A stretch of DNA of 64,000 nucleotides. Source: Semisulcospira habei. Lineage: Eukaryota > Mollusca > Gastropoda > Semisulcospiridae. Shown here piece by piece: positions 58,098 to 64,000 of this stretch (its first letter is position 1; each line of letters begins with the position of its first letter). The DNA is taken from positions 122,841,224 through 122,905,223 of the forward strand of contig BTPG01000002.1 in NCBI GenBank assembly GCA_036245525.1, written 5' to 3'. The notes under the pieces are model-generated. The model was not told the origin of the DNA and did no database searches. It saw only the letters and a list, made by a program, of their open reading frames with translations. Made by a program: the position numbers and the translations under genes.

Positions 58098-59622
58098 TTT
58101 TTTTTTAAATTCAGGATAAAGCTATTAGGCAACTCAATGCCTGTCTTACAAGCTGTCTTGTAAACAAAACAGAACATAATAGGAAAAGAAACACAGCATG
58201 CAAATAATAATAATAATAATAAAAAGAAAAATGACGGAAAAACACAATAGTGAATTATTGAACGTATGAATGAAAGGAGAGAAAAAATTGCAATGGAGAA
58301 TTTGTAACTGCCACCGATGCAAAAAGCAAGGGAAATAAATTATTGCATAGCAATAATATTATACTCATCTAAGACAGTGTCATAGAATCAGCAGCATCAA
58401 TAGCGTTTAGCGACACCGACAAGACAATAGATGTTCAGTTAGCAAATGTATGGAAAAAGAGAAAAATGTTTGACGTTTACGTGTTATCAGCAGGAATATG
58501 TTTATATGGCAAACTGTGAAGTCACGCTGATTGGAAGTGAGTGTGTAAAGCACGTTTAAAATGGGTTTTACCCGAAAATGATTTAATGTTTAAAGGCAAT
58601 GAGTTCCAGACAGAACTTCATGAAAAGAGAAGACTTGACTTGTAGATATCTATCCTGGGGCGGGGTAAATGAAGCAAGCCATTCCTCGTGTTAAGCTGAT
58701 GCCTAGGGCTGAAGTTAAATAGCCTGCACAGATATTCGGGTGCTTGATAATGAAATATTTTGTGCATGAGGACGCATTTGTTAAATTTGAGTTGTTCTTT
58801 TAGTGGAAGCAGGCCAAGGGATTTTATTTTTTTGTCTGTGGAAGTAGGGTTTGGAATAATTATTTGAACTGAACGACGATACAGCGAGTTTAGTTTTTTA
58901 AAATGAAGTTCACTGCATTCGTCCCACAAAGAGGACGCATAGTCACAGTGGCTTTTAATGTGTGCGTGAAAGGACAATGTACAGCACTTTGTACTAAGAA
59001 TATGTCTAAGTTTAGAGAGCAAAAATTCCTGGACAAGGTTTTGCACAAACTGTCGATATGCGGCGACCATTTGAGCTGGTCGTCAATTACAACTCCCAGT
59101 AGGCGGTGCTTGGATACCTGTTTATTGCCAAGTGACAGTTTCAGAGGGGCTGGATTTAGCTGATGCTTTTGGCGGGTTGATATCAACATGCTTTTGGTTT
59201 TAGAAGTACAGATTTGCATGCGATTTTGGGTACACCAATCTGACACTTCATCGAGACTTTGCTGGGGGATACTATTTAGCGTTTTTTTTCACGTTTGTCT
59301 GAGGTATGAGTTGAATCGTCAGCAAAGAGTTCGCATTTTACCTCAGGATTTGAGATGGAAAGAGGCAGGTCATTGATGAATAAAGAAAATAAAAGAGGCC
59401 ATAGGATAGATCCTTGGGGGATTCCGTGCCTTACAATACCTTCTTTCGAATAACTTCCGTTCGAGTAAACCTTCTGTCGGCGGATACTTAGGTAAAATGA
59501 GAAAAAAAGATAGAGAGTTCGAATCAAGCTTATATACTGAAAGTTTGTTTTTAAAAGAATGTTGTGATCGACTAAATCTAATGCTTTGGTTCTGTTGAGA
59601 AAAACTGCACCATTTAATTTGG
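58095..59622 (-). pseudogene. L2/CR1-like LINE, 5'-truncated, frameshifted
   Basis: Minus-strand frames in order: LDLVDHNILL-like lead-in, HGIPQGSILWPLLFSLFINDL, FADDSTHTS, MQICTSKTKSMLIS, LLGVVIDDQLKWSPHIDSLC, HCDYASSLWDEC, LNSLYRRSVQIII, LGLLPLKEQLKFNKCV and WNSLPLNIKSFSG. The 3' UTR ends with a (TTA)n block, a CTTGTAAGACAGGCATTGAG block and an A run. At least three frameshifts. The 5' end is an abrupt junction with Gypsy integrase sequence at 59622. The same 3' tail stands alone at 22299-22432. Confidence 0.85.
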
Positions 59623-60085
59623 AATACTGCCGTACAGTAATTCAAAGGGGGGAGAACCCTGTCGAATATTGAGGAACTTCATGGTATGCGAGGAGCAAGG
59701 CATTGATGTATCTATGCCACAACCTTGGCTGCTCAGCACACATTTTCTTCAGCATAGTCTTCAATGTTCCGTTGCACTTTTCAACCAGCCCGTTACACAT
59801 GGGGTGGTACGGGGTCGTAGTGAGTTGTCGGATGCTCAACAGGCGATTGACTTCCGCTATGCAGTCGGAGACTAACTGGGTCCCTAGATCACCCAGGATT
59901 TCCTCAGGAATCCGCAGACGGATAAATATGTCCACGAGCGCCTCTGCCACTGTTGGAGTGTCGATCTTTTTTAATGGTATGGTCTCAGGATATCTTGTAG
60001 CGTAATCCATCAGTGTCAGAATGTAGCGATGACCATCTTCACTTGGAGAAGATATTGGCCCCACCAGACCACGGCTACACGCTAT
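59623..60085 (-). pseudogene. Orphan Gypsy integrase core fragment (copy 3)
   Basis: The minus-strand frame carries GPISSPSEDGHRYILTLMDY through NGLVEKCNGTLKTMLKKM to STGFSP, the rve core of the same Gypsy family. Second catalytic Asp present (ILGDLGTQL), Glu present (LVEK). No LTR, gag or RT is attached. One edge joins LINE sequence near 59622; the other ends near 60085. Confidence 0.85.
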
Positions 60086-60362
60086 ATCGTTACATTGTTG
60101 TGTAATGTTCTGTGCATCTACTGTGGGAAATTAGGGTATTTACCTGACCACATATGGTAGTGCACCTTCGTGTTTGTGTATGTATGTTTCCACTGCCTAC
60201 TTCCTAAGTTCCGGAGAAAGACATGGGTTATATAAGAGACCTGATGCATCTTTTTGAAGATGCAAATGATCGTCTTATTCTATACCTGCGTATTTCTCTG
60301 TGGGCTGGCGATTGGGTGCCTGATAGGCGGGGGCAGGGGATCTAACTGTTTGTCTGTCCGGC
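60086..60362. other. Unassigned DNA with TATA-like element
   Basis: TTATATAAGAG lies at about 60226. The TATA and downstream sequence could be part of an unrelated LTR, but no TG..CA boundaries were identified. Confidence 0.35.
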
Positions 60363-61238
60363 TGTTATGTGGTGGAGTTGTAGCCGTAGTATGATGCCAG
60401 ACGCACGCACGTAAGGTTCTTTAAAATAAACCTCGTTCAGCTGCAATCCGTCACACGTGGCTTAAGGATGTAGACAATACTGGAGTAACAGTTCCAACAA
60501 TATTTAATTCAGCGATGCGATATCCACACAGTAGTGCAATTCCAAATGCACAAATACTGATACAAAGTCTCTTCTGCAATGTCCACACTGCGACACAAAG
60601 TTTCTCATACACAGCGTCTCTCCCAATAAACTGCGTGTCTCTGCAACTGACAAAGCAAGACAATGTACGAACGGGCTTTCCCAGCGCCCTCCTTTATATA
60701 CTACCAAATTCCAGAATCGTCTACGGAAATCATACGACGCAACCAATCAGAACGAAACACGCAGCTGAAACTCATAAATAAGAATCTTCTGGAATCACTA
60801 AACTAGGTTACAAAAACTCGGCTGCTCACTTCAGCTCTAAATCCTAATGTATAATGAAGAATGTATAATGAAGACACATAAAAGTATGGTAGCCCTATCA
60901 CCATGTTCTATGATAGCTCTAGAAGGTACGAGAACATTCCCAAAACAAAATAAAGGCTGCTCAATTCACGCGCACTGAAAAACAAAATGTAGCGAACTGT
61001 TACGAACTGTTGCCAACTACTAGACGTCACACATACGAGGTCACTAGACAGTGCGACCCTTCTAGAACGTTCTGGACTAAACTTAACAAAACAAAATCGG
61101 CTCTACTCACGAACAAAAGAAAATCTTACCAAAAAGGCACGTGAAACGTAACCATGATAGCTCCAAAAAAATATCGTATCGTTTCCTACGATAAACACAT
61201 GTATGCTCTCACAGGATAACACAACCACAATCGTAACA
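60363..61238 (-). repeat. 3' LTR of Gypsy copy 2 (876 bp)
   Basis: On the minus strand it starts TGTTACGATTGTGG and ends ACCACATAACA. It contains a TATATAAAG element near 60695 and both segments that are alternately missing from the two LTRs of copy 1, so it represents the fuller LTR form. Confidence 0.85.
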
Positions 61239-61256
61239 TTACCCCCCTCTTTAGAA
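61239..61256 (-). promoter_or_regulatory. Polypurine tract, Gypsy copy 2
   Basis: On the minus strand TAAAGAGGGGGGTAA directly precedes the LTR start, as in copy 1. Confidence 0.85.
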
Positions 61257-61548
61257 TGAAATTTCACCCAAAAAAATTCTTCTCAAATCTTAAAATACGG
61301 TTGTGGCTGTGTAAACCTACACAAAACCATAAAAATTTCACATCAAAATGAAATCAAAATAATTGTCTCACAGTCTTGTAAACCGTCCTGAGCATCAAAA
61401 TGTTTCTTCAAATTATTCTGGTCACAGAAATGTTCATCCAAACTGCTCTGCTCAGGTAATCCGCTCCAACGTTCTTCGAATCCTAAGGTTAAACTAAAAA
61501 TAATGTCAAAGTTTGTTTCAGGAACATCACCAAATCATAAGTTACAGT

Positions 61549-62016
61549 TCACAGTTCAAAAGTTACTGGTCCTGGGTCGAACACTGTCGGCTTAGGAAAA
61601 GTGTTACAGTTCATACACACCAAAATGGATCTCTCTTGTTCCTTCGCGATAACAACTGGCAATCTGGAATCCTTGTCGAATCTCACGTCCGGCGTCGTTC
61701 GAACATTCTTTCTCCGTCCTTTACTCGTGTTGCGAAACAGACGACACGACTCGTCGCGAACCGGATTGTCGGGTGCTAGATTAACCTCGAACTGCATGGT
61801 GTCTGTTGTCCCTGGGTCAGGTGTAAACCGATGCTCGAACTCTTGAGTCAGGACGCGCAGTTCTTCACGTTGAGTCTGGGTCAGATTCTGACCGAACTGG
61901 ATATCTTTTACATCCTCTTTGTGTCGGAGTTCATTGAGGTCAAACAGGTTCTCGTCGTCTAGTCTTTCGTCATCAGCAAGACGCACCGATGCGGCCATTT
62001 GTGTTTTGTCTCTCAA
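61549..62016 (-). pseudogene. Gypsy copy 2, integrase-RT linker and RT remnant
   Basis: The minus-strand frame begins with the integrase tail (RLADDERLDDENLFDLNEL), continues through the pre-RT linker (QREELRVLTQEFEHRFTPDP) that is broken in copy 1, and then loses similarity to RT after about NPVRDESCRLF. A short TVFDPGPV-like echo of the RT start precedes the stop. No catalytic RT motif is present. It starts one frame off the integrase frame. Confidence 0.75.
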
Positions 62017-63970
62017 TATACTTCTTCAGCAAATTAGCATGGTAAGTTTTCACCTTGTTGTTGACCTTGACTCTGTAGTCGTTGATGCCAACCACCGTGT
62101 CGACAACGTATGGTCCCTTCCACTGCATCAGAAGTTTGTTGTTGTCGGTAGGAAGAAGAACCAATACTTGGTCACCTGGCTGGAATCGTCGAGGTTTTGC
62201 CTTACGATCATAGTAATGCTTCCCCTTGTTCTGCGCCTTCTTTAGTTCTTCTCGAGCCATCCTGAGGGTATCTTCCAGCTTCTCTCTGAGGTCGAAGACG
62301 TACTGGTAGCTGATCTTCACCTCAGGCGCATCGATATCCTTGGTCCACAACTCTTTCAGGATGTGCATGGGCCCTCTTACAGTTCTACCGTACAGTAATT
62401 CAAAAGGGGAAAACCCTGTCGAATCCTGGGGAACTTCACGGTATGCGAAGAGCAAGGCATTGATATATCTATGCCACAATCTTGGCTGCTCAGCGCACAG
62501 TTTGTTCAGCATAGCCTTCAAAGTTCCATTAAACTTTTCAACCAGCCCATTACACATGGGGTGATAAGGGGTTGTAGTAAGGTGTCGGATGCTCAATAGC
62601 CGGTTGACTTCCTCCATGCAGTCCGAGACGAACTGAGTTCCTAGGTCACTCAGGATCTCGTCAGGAATTCCTAAACGGCTGAACATGTCGACGAGCGCCT
62701 CTGCTACTGTTGGAGTGTCGATCTTTTTCAATGGTATGGCTTCAGGATAACGTGTAGCGTAGTCCACCAGGGTCAAAATGTATCGATGACCATCTTCACT
62801 TGGAGGAGATATTGGCCCCACAAGGTCAACAGCTACGCGCTTGAAAGGCATATCGATCAATGGCATTTTCTCTAGAGGAACCTTGGGCACCTTTCCCTTG
62901 GAGATTGTCTTCTGGCATATGTTGCATGATCTGCAGAATCGGGTGACGTCGTCTCCCATATCAGGCCAGTAGAAGACGGCTCGGATTCTATCGAGCGTCT
63001 TGTTGATCCCCAAATGTCCTCCCAATATGGAATCATGTGCCAATTTCATCACCTGCATTCTCAAAGGTTCAGGAACTACTACTTGACGCACGGGTTGGTC
63101 TCTATTGCTGTCAAATATCCGATACAGGATATCTTTTCTGGTTTCGAAGGTTATCTCCTTTCCCTTTCGCGTTACGGGCTCGGTCTGACCCCGGAACTTG
63201 TCAAGCGTGGGGTCGGCTTTCTGTAGCTCCACCAGCCTGTCTTTATTCACCACTGCTGCTTCCGTGTTGTCCGCCACTTTTAGAGGAATGGTCTGGTGAC
63301 TCTTCTTTGCTTGACTTCTCGTGGTAACAGCACATGTTTCAGGTCTCCACTCTAGATCTGGATCATCTGCGTTTCTGGCACCATCAATGTTTTCGATGAT
63401 GAGGTCGTAGACTGGTGTCTTCATGCACAACGCCTTCATCTCTCCTGTCAAGTATGGGGTGTCGACACTGACTTTGGCAAGGGGGATAATCCTTACAGTT
63501 CCGTCAGCCAAAATGAGGGTGGTCCACTCCTGTAGCTTCTGGTCTTCAGCTACTAGGTCTTCTCTCACGATGATGCAGCTACAACCAGTGTCTCTCAACA
63601 CTCTCACGGGTGTGTCGCCGACGAATCCTGACACCACCGGCACGTTCGGCACTTCATTCTCAGGCAGCGCGATGTTTGAGACTGGTAAAAATGTAGCCCC
63701 ATCTCCTACTGGGATGCGTCCATTCTTTTTGAAAGATTCAATTAGTTCTGGTGTCGCTCGCGTTTCTCTAGACTCAAAGTCATTGGATGACGTCACATCA
63801 TTGGCTAATACAGCGGCAGCTCTGTGTTGAGACGTGGTACTGCTTCTGCCTGCTATCCCACGATCTTGGTTGGATCTTCTGATGTTGTCGCCTCGGGGAA
63901 GGTCTTTAGAAGGACACCGTATCGCCTTGTGACCTTTCTTTCCACAGAGAAAACATGTCAGGTTCTCCAC
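61973..63970 (-). CDS. Gypsy copy 2 polyprotein: zinc knuckle, protease, integrase
   Basis: A 665-codon open frame. CCHC knuckle at residues 6-19 (C6, C9, H14, C19), protease VRVLRDTGCSCIIV with Asp127, then the H2C2 zinc domain, the rve core with Asp in AVDLVGP, Asp in ILSDLGTQF and Glu in LVEKFNGT, and the GPY/F-like C-terminus (WKGPYVVDTVVG, KTYHANLLKKY). All three integrase catalytic acidic residues are present, unlike copy 1. Protease and integrase are fused with no RT between them, confirming the copia-like order independently. The Met is internal: the frame continues past 63970 toward gag. Confidence 0.92.
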   Translation of the reverse strand: MENLTCFLCGKKGHKAIRCPSKDLPRGDNIRRSNQDRGIAGRSSTTSQHRAAAVLANDVTSSNDFESRETRATPELIESFKKNGRIPVGDGATFLPVSNIALPENEVPNVPVVSGFVGDTPVRVLRDTGCSCIIVREDLVAEDQKLQEWTTLILADGTVRIIPLAKVSVDTPYLTGEMKALCMKTPVYDLIIENIDGARNADDPDLEWRPETCAVTTRSQAKKSHQTIPLKVADNTEAAVVNKDRLVELQKADPTLDKFRGQTEPVTRKGKEITFETRKDILYRIFDSNRDQPVRQVVVPEPLRMQVMKLAHDSILGGHLGINKTLDRIRAVFYWPDMGDDVTRFCRSCNICQKTISKGKVPKVPLEKMPLIDMPFKRVAVDLVGPISPPSEDGHRYILTLVDYATRYPEAIPLKKIDTPTVAEALVDMFSRLGIPDEILSDLGTQFVSDCMEEVNRLLSIRHLTTTPYHPMCNGLVEKFNGTLKAMLNKLCAEQPRLWHRYINALLFAYREVPQDSTGFSPFELLYGRTVRGPMHILKELWTKDIDAPEVKISYQYVFDLREKLEDTLRMAREELKKAQNKGKHYYDRKAKPRRFQPGDQVLVLLPTDNNKLLMQWKGPYVVDTVVGINDYRVKVNNKVKTYHANLLKKYIERQNTNGRIGASC

Positions 63971-64000
63971 CGGCTTGTATCTCGGGGTGTCTCTGACATT

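Larger units (their letters stand above)
60363..64000 (-). mobile_element. Gmr1-like Gypsy copy 2, RT-RNase H deleted, runs off window
   Basis: Minus-strand order from the window edge: zinc knuckle, protease, integrase, linker, short residue, PPT, 3' LTR (61238 to 60363). The RT and RNase H domains found in copy 1 are missing between about 61560 and 61470. Sequence resumes at the GGAGCGGATTACCTGAGCAG block that ends copy 1 RNase H. The protease-integrase frame is fully open, so this copy is less decayed in coding than copy 1. The 5' LTR and gag lie beyond 64000. Confidence 0.88.

Overview
The window looks like nuclear DNA of an animal, probably a lophotrochozoan and plausibly a marine mollusc. 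It has spliced coding fragments with GT/AG borders, abundant (CA)n, (CT)n, (GATA)n and (AAT)n microsatellites, several non-LTR retrotransposon families, a Gmr1-like Ty3/Gypsy family, hAT and TTAA-type DNA transposons and tRNA-derived SINEs. No bacterial gene, operon, RNA gene or CRISPR array is visible. No complete host gene is supported. Three short stretches could be host exons or regulatory sequence (9.15 kb, 43.25-43.48 kb, 57.8-58.0 kb). The species assignment is inference.

Layout. 1-7 kb: microsatellite-bearing dispersed repeats (R1) and a 3 kb element with short TIRs at 3750-6809. 7.3-9.5 kb: a LINE 3' end and unassigned DNA. 10.2-28.2 kb: about twenty short hairpin elements of at least six sequence families. 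Several are exactly bounded by TTAA with CCC...GGG or related ends, so this is a dense cluster of piggyBac-style MITEs. SINEs, LINE scraps and a 450 bp (GATA)n-type array lie among them. 29.3-32.6 kb: a 5'-truncated RT-RNase H LINE on the minus strand, bounded by a 12 bp target-site duplication (TSD). 28.9-35.9 kb: nine scattered copies of a GTCAGTCGTGTTAC motif around a decayed vertnin/OTU-like gene fragment. 36.3-42.4 kb: a 6.1 kb hAT element with matching TIRs and a three-exon transposase gene broken by one frameshift. 42.5-44.5 kb: mostly unassigned, with a possible promoter and first exon.

44.6-53.2 kb: a second LINE split by a Gypsy element (45144-51669) with two LTRs, a PBS, a PPT and 5 bp ACAAG TSDs. 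Its order is gag, protease, integrase, RT-RNase H, so integrase precedes RT. 53.2-60.1 kb: a LINE 3' end, copies of the early-window repeats, a LINE endonuclease fragment, an L2/CR1-like LINE and an orphan integrase fragment. 60.4 kb to the end: a second Gypsy copy on the minus strand with an open protease-integrase frame but no RT-RNase H.

How the parts relate: almost every coding segment belongs to a mobile element. The LINEs supply RT activity in trans, possibly also for the SINEs, and their 3' tails coincide with many microsatellites. The second Gypsy copy would need RT from a relative. The hairpin elements have no transposase here and would depend on one elsewhere in the genome.
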